Of a stretch of 53,132 nt of DNA, positions 27,310 through 35,317 are shown in pieces. The stretch is from CALISC01 sp963542545 (GTDB lineage Bacteria > Bacillota_I > Bacilli_A > Acholeplasmatales > Acholeplasmataceae), in NCBI GenBank assembly GCA_963542545.1, contig CAUTWO010000006.1, positions 1-53,132 on the forward strand, given 5' to 3'. The first letter of the stretch is position 1. Every line of letters starts with the position of its first letter. Position numbers and translations under genes: made by a program. A model generated the notes under the pieces. It was not told where the DNA came from. It did no database searches and worked only from the letters and a program-made list of their open reading frames with translations.

Positions 27310-30300
27310 AATTAAAATTATTAACTGGCACACCTTTCAAAACGTCACTCTAGACATTAAAGACAACATCCTTTTAAGTGGAGAAAATGGCTCTGGTAAG
27401 TCAACACTACTTGATGCCATGCAGTATGTTTTGGTTGGGGGCCGTCAAAACGCGCACTTTAATATCGCGGCAACCCCCGAGGCTAAACGTACACTTGAGG
27501 GCTATATTCGCGGTAAACTGGGTGGTGAAAACAAGCAGTTTATCAGACCAGGCGACGTAATTACTCATATTGCTCTTGAGTTTTTTGACACTAGAGACGA
27601 AAAATACTCAATTATTGGGGTAGTTATAGACCTACCACAAAGCTCTTCGCTAAAAGAACGTTTTTACCGTATCAAAAACACGCGAATTGACGATGCGATG
27701 TACATTGAAGATAAGCGTCCACGAAACTTTAAGTCAATGCGCGACTACCTGGACAGCACACAAATTAAGTTTGAAGCATTTGACACCAACAAACAATACA
27801 AAGAAGCGCTTTCTGTATTTCTTGGAATTGACGGCTTAAAATACAGTAAACTGCTTCCCAAAGCCCTGGCTTTCAAGCCAATTGACCTGCAAAGTTTCAT
27901 TTTTGAGTTCCTGCTTGACAACACACAAGTTAACATTTCTTCGCTTAAAAACAATGTTGCTGAACTTAAAAAAATAGAGGCAGAAATTAAAAAAGACCGC
28001 GAAAAAATCGAGGCTCTTGAAAAAATCCGTGTCTCTTCTGCCGAAATTAAAGCAGAAAAGGACGAAATTGCTGCCAACGACATTACGAAAAAAATCACTG
28101 AACTTAACTCAAAAGAAGCAATTATTAAGCAATGCAGTTTAGAAAAACAACAAAATACTGCTCTGCTTTCAGAAATTTTGGACCAAATTACTGAACTAAA
28201 GACCCAAATTTTGGCCAAAGAAGAGACAATTAAGAACTTAGACCGTGCTCGTGGGTCTAACTCACTTGCTCAAACTCTAGACGGAATTTCTCGCGAAATT
28301 CAACGTACCAACACCCAAATTGAGGCTGAGAAAATCAAGGCTAAAGACCTTGAAAACTCACTAATTCAAGAACTTGGTACCACCCAAGAACTGGCAAAAC
28401 GCATCAAAACTAACGAAATTTTAAAGAATTTCGCCAAAATGCACAGCCAAACTGCCTTTAAAGACATCGCTAAAGTCAAAGAAAACTTAGAGGCTATCGC
28501 TGAGTTTAAAGAACTGCTGATAGAAGGCGCAAATGCTCGTATTTACAAACTAAACGAGCAGTCTGAAGCAATTCGCAAAGAAATAGCTTTACTTAAAGAA
28601 GAGCACTACAATCTTGAGCGAAACATCAAGATGTATCCACCACAAACTACGGCTTTAGTTGAAAAAATTAATGAAAAACTCAGTCAAAAATACCACCGTG
28701 AGTTTAATTTTCGTCCACTTTGTGACTTAATTGAAGTCAACGATGAAACTTGGCGAAATGTAGCCGAAGGTTATATCGGTAGAAATAAGTTCAACATCAT
28801 CGTGGACCCTGAGTATTTTGACGACGCATTAGAGGTCTACAACGAAGTTAGAACTACTTTAAATATTTTTGGAGTGGGTTTGGTCAACACCGGCAAAATC
28901 CCACAAACCCAAACGGCTGACGACTCACTTGCTGGCAAAATCGACACCAGCCACACCTATGCTCGCGCTTACATTAACATGCTTTACAACAATGTAATTT
29001 GTGTGGCTACACCAAAAGAACTTAAGAACTTCAGCCGCTCTGTTGAGCCACTTGGAATGACTTACTCAAACTACACCGCCTCTCAACTAAACCCACAATC
29101 TTGGGCAAGAAAACAGATCGGTATCACCGGTAACACTAAACAAAAAGAAATTATTTTAAGAGAAATTGAGCAAAAAACGCAAAATCTTGCTGTAATTTCT
29201 AAAGAAATTGGTGAAACTACATATACTCGTCAACTTGCCGAACGCCTAGCGGCTGCCCGAATTATTCAAGAAAACCGTTTTTCTGCAAACGACAATATCA
29301 AGATTTTTACAGGCAAAATCCAAGAATTACAGGCTCAAAAAGAAAACCTAGCAAAAGGCACTGACATTAAAGAAATTGAGGCCCAAATTGACAAGGCAGA
29401 AAGCGAACGCAACCAAATTCTTACTCAGCACGAGGAGTTAATTACTCGCCGTGGTAGAATTGAGCAAGTTCTGCAAGACGTTGAAGTTCGCCGCAACCAA
29501 ACTGAAGAAACTCAAGCGGTTTATAAACAAGAACTAGAAGAACTTAAGATTAACAACCCAGAACTGCTTAGTGCTGCCAACACTAAATACAGTGCACTAC
29601 TTAAACGACACGAAGATCCGACTAAAATCATTGAAGTTCTTGAAAGTAGTCAAACTAAACTCGCAAACTCAGTTTCAAGACAAAGCGTCATGGTTTTAAA
29701 ACTGATGTCTGACTATTGTTTGAGATACAGTTTTTCAAAAGAACCGCTAATTGAGAACTTAACTGCTTTTGAGGCTGAACAAAACGAAATTAAGAACCAT
29801 AATTTAATAGTATACGAGCAAAAAGCCAAGGAACTGAGAGACTCGGCAGAAACTACTTTTAAAGAAGAGTTTGTAAATAAACTAGCCTCTTCAATTGAGC
29901 AGGCTAAACAACAGATTGATGACCTAAACGTCGCACTTCAAGGCAAACGTTTTGGTAAAGATACCTATAAACTAATTTATAAAGCCGCTGAAGACCCAGA
30001 CTTTGAGCGATACTACAATCTACTTACTCGCAACCATGAGTTAAACAACACGCTTTTTCAAGACAACTTAAACAAAACGCAAACTACAATTTTAGATGAT
30101 TTGTTTAGACAAATTTCGTCAACTGACCCTGCGATGGAAAAAACTGCCGTAAGATTACTTGACTACCGTAACTACATGAAATACGACATTGAAATTACTT
30201 CTGAGGACAACGTAGTTTCGCTTTTTTCAAAAGTTTCTCGCGAAAAATCAGGTGGAGAGACCCAAGTTCCTTTTTATATCGTAATTGCGGCTTCCTTCCA

Positions 30301-30622
30301 ACAACTGCTTTCAAGAAATAGAGGTGCAGGATCTGGCTGTCTAGTTCTTTTTGATGAGGCTTTTAACAATATGGATGAATCTAGAATTAGCGCAATGATG
30401 ACTTTCTATAACTCACTGGCTATTCAGTTGTTTATCGCCGTTCCTCCACAACGTGTAGCTAACATCATTCAATACGTTACAACTTCGCTTACAGTCGTTA
30501 AACACAAAGAACTTTCTTTTGTCAAAGAGTTTCAAAAAGAACCGTTGATTAAGATAATTGCAGATACTCCTGAGGCTGAGCAAAGCGCAGATGAAAGCGC
30601 AGAAAACCAAAGTCTTAACTAA
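27293..30622 (+). CDS. jetC: JetC-like SMC/MukB-type ATPase
   Basis: A 1109-residue SMC-family ATPase. Walker A (GENGSGKST) is at about residues 30-38; coiled coil covers most of 220-430 and 640-930 with a hinge-like region between; the C-terminal head has signature REKSGGETQ and Walker B CLVLFDEAFNNMD. The LTKIKIINWHTFQNVTLDI start and VGGRQ segment are characteristic of JetC. In full Wadjet systems the complex extrudes DNA loops and JetD cuts small plasmids. No JetD follows here: the next item is a terminator and then an RNase J-like gene. Confidence 0.85.
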   Translation: MKKLTKIKIINWHTFQNVTLDIKDNILLSGENGSGKSTLLDAMQYVLVGGRQNAHFNIAATPEAKRTLEGYIRGKLGGENKQFIRPGDVITHIALEFFDTRDEKYSIIGVVIDLPQSSSLKERFYRIKNTRIDDAMYIEDKRPRNFKSMRDYLDSTQIKFEAFDTNKQYKEALSVFLGIDGLKYSKLLPKALAFKPIDLQSFIFEFLLDNTQVNISSLKNNVAELKKIEAEIKKDREKIEALEKIRVSSAEIKAEKDEIAANDITKKITELNSKEAIIKQCSLEKQQNTALLSEILDQITELKTQILAKEETIKNLDRARGSNSLAQTLDGISREIQRTNTQIEAEKIKAKDLENSLIQELGTTQELAKRIKTNEILKNFAKMHSQTAFKDIAKVKENLEAIAEFKELLIEGANARIYKLNEQSEAIRKEIALLKEEHYNLERNIKMYPPQTTALVEKINEKLSQKYHREFNFRPLCDLIEVNDETWRNVAEGYIGRNKFNIIVDPEYFDDALEVYNEVRTTLNIFGVGLVNTGKIPQTQTADDSLAGKIDTSHTYARAYINMLYNNVICVATPKELKNFSRSVEPLGMTYSNYTASQLNPQSWARKQIGITGNTKQKEIILREIEQKTQNLAVISKEIGETTYTRQLAERLAAARIIQENRFSANDNIKIFTGKIQELQAQKENLAKGTDIKEIEAQIDKAESERNQILTQHEELITRRGRIEQVLQDVEVRRNQTEETQAVYKQELEELKINNPELLSAANTKYSALLKRHEDPTKIIEVLESSQTKLANSVSRQSVMVLKLMSDYCLRYSFSKEPLIENLTAFEAEQNEIKNHNLIVYEQKAKELRDSAETTFKEEFVNKLASSIEQAKQQIDDLNVALQGKRFGKDTYKLIYKAAEDPDFERYYNLLTRNHELNNTLFQDNLNKTQTTILDDLFRQISSTDPAMEKTAVRLLDYRNYMKYDIEITSEDNVVSLFSKVSREKSGGETQVPFYIVIAASFQQLLSRNRGAGSGCLVLFDEAFNNMDESRISAMMTFYNSLAIQLFIAVPPQRVANIIQYVTTSLTVVKHKELSFVKEFQKEPLIKIIADTPEAEQSADESAENQSLN

Positions 30623-30644
30623 GTTTTATGTTGAATTAATCTTT

Positions 30645-30675
30645 AAATCCAGTAGAGTGACTCTACTGGATTTTT
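30645..30675 (+). terminator. Terminator of the jetABC operon
   Basis: Perfect 13-base arms AAATCCAGTAGAG and CTCTACTGGATTT with a 3-base loop and a following T run. Its strength argues that jetC is the true end of the operon and that jetD is not simply displaced downstream. Confidence 0.92.
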
Positions 30676-30775
30676 GCTTATTACGGGGAGGGGTAAAATT
30701 GCTCAAATTAGGTTCAAAAGCATTAGTTTTGAGATTTTTATGGCTTACTTATCTAAAAAAACTCACACCAAACTA

Positions 30776-30838
30776 TGGTAAAATACATTAACAGCAAAAT
30801 CATTTATCTTTGTTTTTAAGGAAAATGCAAAGATAAAT
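30776..30838 (+). promoter_or_regulatory. Promoter and leader hairpin of the RNase J-like gene
   Basis: An extended -10 (TGGTAAAAT, 30776-30784) would start transcription at about 30791. Eleven perfect base pairs follow (ATTTATCTTTG at 30802-30812 with CAAAGATAAAT at 30828-30838). The loop contains AAGGAAAATG, which could start a three-codon peptide (ATG CAA AGA TAA). No good -35 is seen. Confidence 0.5.
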
Positions 30839-30863
30839 AAATTAAATTTAAAAAAATGTTTTA

Positions 30864-32540
30864 ATGAGGTGTATTATTACTATTATTAAAATTTTGGGAG
30901 TTGGTGGATTTGGAGAAGTTGGGTAAATCTTCTTCTGTCTACAAGTCAATCGTTCTATCTTTATTTTAGACGCAGGGCTAAAATACCCAACTCAACAACA
31001 GTTTGGAATTGACTCAATTATCGCAGACTACTCAACTCTGCTGCCACACAAAGACCAAATTGAGGCTATATTTTTGTCGTCTTTTAAAGACGAAAACATT
31101 GGAGCCTTGCCTTTTTTACTAAAACAAATCAAGGTACCAGTTTACGCAACTGAGTTAACTATTCATCAAATTAAACAGACTTTAGAAGATACGCCTGACC
31201 TAGATGCTTCCGAAATTGAGTTTAGAGAAATTAAAAAAGGCACTAAAGCCAACTTTAAAGACTGTTCTTTTTCTTTTTATTTCACAAGTTCAGCGCTTCC
31301 AGAAAGCGTTGGTATCATTGCCCAGACTGAACTTGGCAAAATTATTTACACAGGTTCTTTTTCTTTAAACAAAACCCCGCACCCACTTTACCAGACTGAG
31401 TTCTCCGCACTAATGGAAGCCGCTTTGGCAAAAGACACTTTGGCCTTACTTCCAGACTGTTCAGGTGTTTCTCAGTTTACCACTTCATACACTCAAGACA
31501 AATACCAAGCGTTTTTAACGACTGTTTTTAAAAACACTGAAGGCAGATTGTTTTTTGCAGTCGCAGACACCGACATTAAGCGAATTCAAGAAATTATTAC
31601 TTGGGCTGAACGCTTAGATAGAAAAATTTGCTTCTCTAGCCGCAAGTCTTTTATGAAACTGCTTCCTTTAATTAAAAAAGGCTACCTGTCGCTTGACTTA
31701 AAATCTTTAGTTTCACAAAAACACGTATATGAAAACGGGATACAGAATGTTGTGATGATTATCACTGGTAACTTAAATACCCCACTTATCAAACTACAAA
31801 GCATCGCGAAGTCTAAAAATCCCCGACAAACTCTTTCAAAGGAAGACGCAGTTTGCATTTTAATGAAACCAATTCCAGGTGTTGAGACAATGTTTGCAGC
31901 AACTCTAGACGAACTTTTTAAAACAGAATGTAAAACTTACTACAAGCCTAATTTAATTGTTCACGACCTGGCTTCTAGCACCGACATTTCTTTTATGCTT
32001 TCGCTTTTAAATCCCCGTTATATTATTCCTTTGCGTGGTGAGTATAGTCAACAAGTTAAACTAAAAGAGACCTTAATAACTTTTGGGTTTAATGAAAAAA
32101 ACATTTTGATAATGGAAAACGGAGACATTGCTCACTTTAACAAAAAATCTGGTTTTGTCTCTAAAAAAGAGTTAGCAGCGGCTGATAAACTAATCGATGA
32201 GGTGCCGATTGACGAAAATAACGATATCATCGTTAAAGAACGTGCTTATTTGGCCGAAGACGGGATTCTTATCTTGGCCTTTAGATATTCGTTTCAAGAC
32301 CGAAAAGTTCATGGAGACTTTAATATATTTTCAAAAGGTTTTTCTCGGGACGCCGAGTTTATTTCAGAAATTACTGAAAGCACTAAGACCTTTTTAGTAA
32401 ATTTTCACGCAAAAGTAGGCGAACGCGGTCTGCAACTAAACGACTTAAAGAAACAACTTCGCCAACACATTGCTAACTTTATTTACACCAAAAAACGCAA
32501 AAACCCAATAGTTAACGCGATAATTTCAGTAATTCGTTAA
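30864..32540 (+). pseudogene. RNase J-like protein, catalytic residues lost, in-frame TAA
   Basis: From the ATG at 30864 the frame reads MRCIITIIKILGVGGFGEVG, then TAA at 30924, then continues open for over 530 codons in the same frame with clear RNase J homology (SIFILDAGLKYP...). The stop lies where RNase J has K in GEVGKN. RNase J motifs are also altered: the zinc motif HGHEDHIG is SSFKDENIG, TGDF is TGSF, and the PVHGEYR region is PLRGEYS. A catalytically dead J2-like partner is likely even if read through. A TTG at 31074 with GAGG upstream is the next possible start and would drop the N-terminal 70 residues. Homopolymer errors or two compensating indels could also explain the stop. Confidence 0.8.
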
Positions 32541-32664
32541 CTAGTGTTTTTTGTGGTAAAAAACACACAAATGTGTTAACATTAATTGTTATTACCACAT
32601 AGAAAAAGTTTTTAAATATGCTTATTTGCATTACTTTCATAGTGAGTCTTTTAAGGAGGAAAAT
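32541..32664 (+). promoter_or_regulatory. rplU leader with alternative hairpins
   Basis: Between the RNase J-like gene and rplU lie two overlapping inverted repeats. GTGTTTTT (32544-32551) can pair with AAAAACAC (32558-32565), and TGTGGTAA (32552-32559) with TTACCACA (32592-32599). They share bases, so only one can form at a time. Many Firmicutes have a structured L21 leader here; whether this is one is unproven. Confidence 0.45.
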
Positions 32665-32976
32665 ATGTACGCTATATTTGCTAAAGGTGGCAAACAATTT
32701 AAAGCCGAAAAAGGACAAAAATTGTTTTTAGAAAAACTTGAAAACGCAGTTGACGAAACTGTTGAGTTTAAAGAAGTGCTACTTGTTTCTGGCGATAAAG
32801 TTAAAGTTGGTGCACCTTATGTTAAGGGCGCTAAAGTTGTCGCTAAAGTGCTTCGCCACGGTAAACAAAAGAAAGTCATCGTTTTTAAATACAAAGATAA
32901 AAACAATGATAAAGTTAAAAAAGGTCACAGACAACCATACACAGAAGTTTTGGTTGAAGACGTCGTTGTTGCCTAA
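32665..32976 (+). CDS. rplU: Ribosomal protein L21
   Basis: A 103-residue 50S subunit protein, matching L21 from MYAIFAKGGKQFKAEKGQ to KKGHRQPYTEV. The ATG at 32665 is chosen because AAGGAGG lies 6 bases upstream; an upstream in-frame ATG at 32626 has no ribosome binding site. First gene of rplU-prp-rpmA. Confidence 0.96.
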   Translation: MYAIFAKGGKQFKAEKGQKLFLEKLENAVDETVEFKEVLLVSGDKVKVGAPYVKGAKVVAKVLRHGKQKKVIVFKYKDKNNDKVKKGHRQPYTEVLVEDVVVA

Positions 32977-32990
32977 ACGCAACTAATTAC

Positions 32991-33287
32991 TTGATTAAGT
33001 TCAAAGTAGATGAATTAAAGCAGAGCTTAAGTGCAAAAGGCCACGCAGAGGCAGGACCTTTTGGCCAAGATATAGTTTGTGCAGGCGTTTCTGTTTTATT
33101 TCAATCTCACATCAATTTACTGGAGTTTCTAAAAGAAACCAAAAACATTGAGTATAAATTAACCGAAGCCGAATTTAGTTTTAAAATCACGAAGTCAAGC
33201 AAAGCAACTGAGGCTGTTTTTAAAAACTTAGTTTATACTCTTAAGGATATGTCTAGACAATATCCTTTAAACATCAAGGAGGAATAA
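32991..33287 (+). CDS. prp: Ribosomal-processing cysteine protease Prp
   Basis: Prp removes the N-terminal extension of L27 so that the ribosome can work. The 98-residue protein has the catalytic pair His18 (KGHAEAG) and Cys30 (QDIVCAGVSVL). It starts with TTG. It lies between rplU and rpmA, its usual place, and its substrate L27 next door carries the matching cleavage site. Confidence 0.93.
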   Translation: MIKFKVDELKQSLSAKGHAEAGPFGQDIVCAGVSVLFQSHINLLEFLKETKNIEYKLTEAEFSFKITKSSKATEAVFKNLVYTLKDMSRQYPLNIKEE

Positions 33288-33289
33288 AA

Positions 33290-33571
33290 ATGCTATTACT
33301 CATGAATTTACAGTTATTCGCATCTAAAAAAGGGGTGGGTTCTACTAAAAACGGACGTGATTCCATTTCTAAACGCTTAGGTGCTAAGTTATCAGATGGT
33401 CAATATTGCCAAGCAGGCTCAATAATCTACCGTCAACGCGGTACAAAGGTGCATCCTGGTAACAATGTCGGAAAAGGTGGCGACGATACATTGTTTGCCT
33501 TAGTTTCTGGAATTGTGAAATTTGAACGCATCAGCAGAACTAAAAAACAAGTTTCTGTCTACGCTAAATAA
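33290..33571 (+). CDS. rpmA: Ribosomal protein L27 with cleavable N-terminus
   Basis: A 93-residue precursor of 50S protein L27. The N-terminus MLLLMNLQLFA precedes the mature start SKKGVGSTKNGRDS, and LQLFA fits the Prp cleavage motif. GGAGG lies 6 bases before the ATG at 33290; a second ATG four codons in is a possible alternative. The stop is followed immediately by a terminator. Confidence 0.96.
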   Translation: MLLLMNLQLFASKKGVGSTKNGRDSISKRLGAKLSDGQYCQAGSIIYRQRGTKVHPGNNVGKGGDDTLFALVSGIVKFERISRTKKQVSVYAK

Positions 33572-33573
33572 CC

Positions 33574-33600
33574 AAGGTAACTAACTTAGTTACCTTTTTT
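33574..33600 (+). terminator. Terminator after rpmA
   Basis: The palindrome AAGGTAACTAA-C-TTAGTTACCTT is followed by Ts. It separates the ribosomal protein genes from obg, so obg needs read-through or its own promoter. Confidence 0.88.
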
Positions 33601-33620
33601 AATATTGAAGGAAAAAAAGT

Positions 33621-34877
33621 ATGTTAGTAGATGAAGTGAAAGTGGTTTTTAAAGCTGGCCAAGGCGGAAACGGAAAAGTTGCCTTTAGGCGAGAAAAGTA
33701 TGTGGAGTTTGGTGGACCTGCTGGCGGAAATGGCGGAAACGGAGGTTCCGTTTTAATCTTTGGTGACAGTGCACTGAATAACCTACTTTGGTTTAAAAAC
33801 AATAATTTAATTAAGGCGCAAGGCGGCCAAAACGGGGCTGAAAAGTCTTGCAACGGTAAAAACGGCGAAAACACCGTGCTCAGAGTACCACTTGGCACAC
33901 AAGTTTGGGTAGACGGTCAGTTAATTTTTGAAGTTTTGACCGATAAAGATGAGTTTATTGTGGCACATGGCGGCCGCGGGGGTAGGGGCAACAAATCCTT
34001 TAAGTCTAACCGCAATCAAGCCCCAGATTACGCCGAAAACGGCCTTCCTGGTGAAGAGGTTTCAGCAAAACTAATTTTAAAGTACATCGCAGACATTGGC
34101 TTGGTTGGTTTTCCAAATGTCGGGAAATCTTCAACCCTAGCCTTGATTTCCAGGGCTAACCCCAAAATTGCAGATTATGAGTTTACCACGCTTATTCCAA
34201 ACCTAGGGGTAGTTTCAACTAAAGAAAAAGACTTTGTAGTTTGCGATATCCCTGGAATTATTGAAAATGCACATCTTGGTGAAGGTCTAGGTTTTACTTT
34301 TCTTCGACACATTGAACGCTGCAAGGTACTTGCCCACGTTTTGGATTTAACTAAGGATCCGAAAACCGCTTACTTGCAAATTAAGGCAGAACTCAAAAAA
34401 TACTCAAAACAATTAGTTAAGAAAAAAGAGCTAATTATTTTAAACAAAGCAGACTTAGTGGTTCAGGCAACAATAGACGAAGCACTTAAATGTTTTAAAA
34501 ACAAACCAAAAGTCGTAATTTCTACAAAAAACTACTTAGACTCAAGCAAAGTAATTGCCAAAATGGACTTGGTTTTATCTAGAGTAAAACCACTAGAAGA
34601 ACAGGCAAGCACTGAAATTCAAGCTGAGTTAAAACCAAAAACCGAAAAAACGCAAAACAATTTATTTGCAGTTAAAAGAGAAGAAAATTGTTTTGTTATT
34701 GAAGGTAAAATGATTTTTGACCTTTTTTACAAGGTTGATTTTAACAACGACTCTTCAGTTAAACGCTTTGCCTATCAACTAAGATCACTTGGAGTTGACG
34801 AAGCACTGCTTGAACACGGCGCTAAAAACGGAGATGTTGTTCGTATAAAAGATTTTTACTTTGACTTTATAATCTAA
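33621..34877 (+). CDS. obgE: GTPase Obg
   Basis: A ribosome-associated GTPase needed for 50S assembly and stress control. The 418-residue protein has the Gly-rich Obg fold (1-155: GQGGNGKVAFRREKYVEFGG; HGGRGGRGNKSFKSN), the G domain with G1 GFPNVGKS (163-170), G3 DIPGIIE and G4 NKAD, and a C-terminal OCT domain (about 345-418). The position after rpmA is conserved across Firmicutes. Confidence 0.96.
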   Translation: MLVDEVKVVFKAGQGGNGKVAFRREKYVEFGGPAGGNGGNGGSVLIFGDSALNNLLWFKNNNLIKAQGGQNGAEKSCNGKNGENTVLRVPLGTQVWVDGQLIFEVLTDKDEFIVAHGGRGGRGNKSFKSNRNQAPDYAENGLPGEEVSAKLILKYIADIGLVGFPNVGKSSTLALISRANPKIADYEFTTLIPNLGVVSTKEKDFVVCDIPGIIENAHLGEGLGFTFLRHIERCKVLAHVLDLTKDPKTAYLQIKAELKKYSKQLVKKKELIILNKADLVVQATIDEALKCFKNKPKVVISTKNYLDSSKVIAKMDLVLSRVKPLEEQASTEIQAELKPKTEKTQNNLFAVKREENCFVIEGKMIFDLFYKVDFNNDSSVKRFAYQLRSLGVDEALLEHGAKNGDVVRIKDFYFDFII

Positions 34878-34878
34878 A

Positions 34879-34910
34879 AATTAACCCACAGCAATACTGT
34901 GGGTTAATTT
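34879..34910 (+). terminator. Terminator after obg
   Basis: TTAACCCACAG and CTGTGGGTTAA form a perfect 11-base stem around CAATA, followed by TTTATTT. It begins within a few bases of the obg stop. Confidence 0.93.
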
Positions 34911-35082
34911 ATTTCATAGCAAACTGAAGAGAGACAAAAAATGCAAAAATAAAAATACCACAGATAATTTTTTTAAATCATTTTAGGTCTCAAACAATCT
35001 GAACACTAAAAAAGTTAAAATAAGTTGTTTATGATAAATAAACTAAATAACCTTATTAAGCGATTTAACTTGTTTAAAATCG

Positions 35083-35098
35083 TTTTTTTTTTTTTTTT
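35083..35098. repeat. Homopolymer tract of 16 Ts
   Basis: An uninterrupted T16, by far the longest homopolymer in the window, about 140 bases upstream of the surface-protein promoter. It directly follows a weak stem, so it could be a terminator tail. It is also long enough to vary in length during replication, or to be miscounted in assembly. Confidence 0.85.
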
Positions 35099-35193
35099 GG
35101 TTCAAAAATACTTCTTAATACTTAGTTTGATAAAGTAAACAAAAAGACTTATTTGAATTAAAAAGTAAAAAAACTGTTAAAATGCGCTTATAA

Positions 35194-35221
35194 GGTTTTT
35201 AAACTGAAATATTTAAAAACC
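35194..35221. other. Perfect inverted repeat upstream of the surface-protein promoter
   Basis: Ten-base arms GGTTTTTAAA and TTTAAAAACC around 8 bases, ending 19 bases before the putative -35. It could be an operator or a chance AT-rich hairpin. Confidence 0.45.
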
Positions 35222-35239
35222 ATCAAACTTCTATATTTA

Positions 35240-35269
35240 TTGCGCACGTGTATCTTTATACAATATTAT
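35240..35269 (+). promoter_or_regulatory. Candidate promoter of the large surface protein
   Basis: TTGCGC (35240-35245) and TATTAT (35264-35269) with an 18-base spacer. Transcription would start at about 35276, giving a leader of about 40 bases to the ATG at 35318 with GAAGGA 6 bases before it. Confidence 0.5.
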
Positions 35270-35317
35270 TGGAAAATTGAATTTATTTCTATTTTCCTAT
35301 ATTTATGAAGGATATAC

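Larger units (their letters stand above)
34911..35317. other. Gene-free region upstream of the large surface protein
   Basis: About 400 AT-rich bases without a credible gene. They hold an imperfect hairpin (CGATTTAA with TTTAAAATCG, about 35071-35082) that runs straight into a 16-T tract, a perfect 10-base hairpin at 35194-35221, and a promoter. The region may be a regulatory zone for the surface gene. Confidence 0.6.

Noticed and set aside
24795..30640. A genomic island bounded by tRNA-Arg and a matching attachment site.
   Set aside because: No integrase and no repeat of the tRNA 3' end were found downstream of jetC. Composition of jetABC does not differ clearly from its neighbours.
30558..30791. 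A 77-codon frame overlapping the end of jetC.
   Set aside because: It runs through the jetC terminator hairpin, lacks a ribosome binding site and resembles no protein family.
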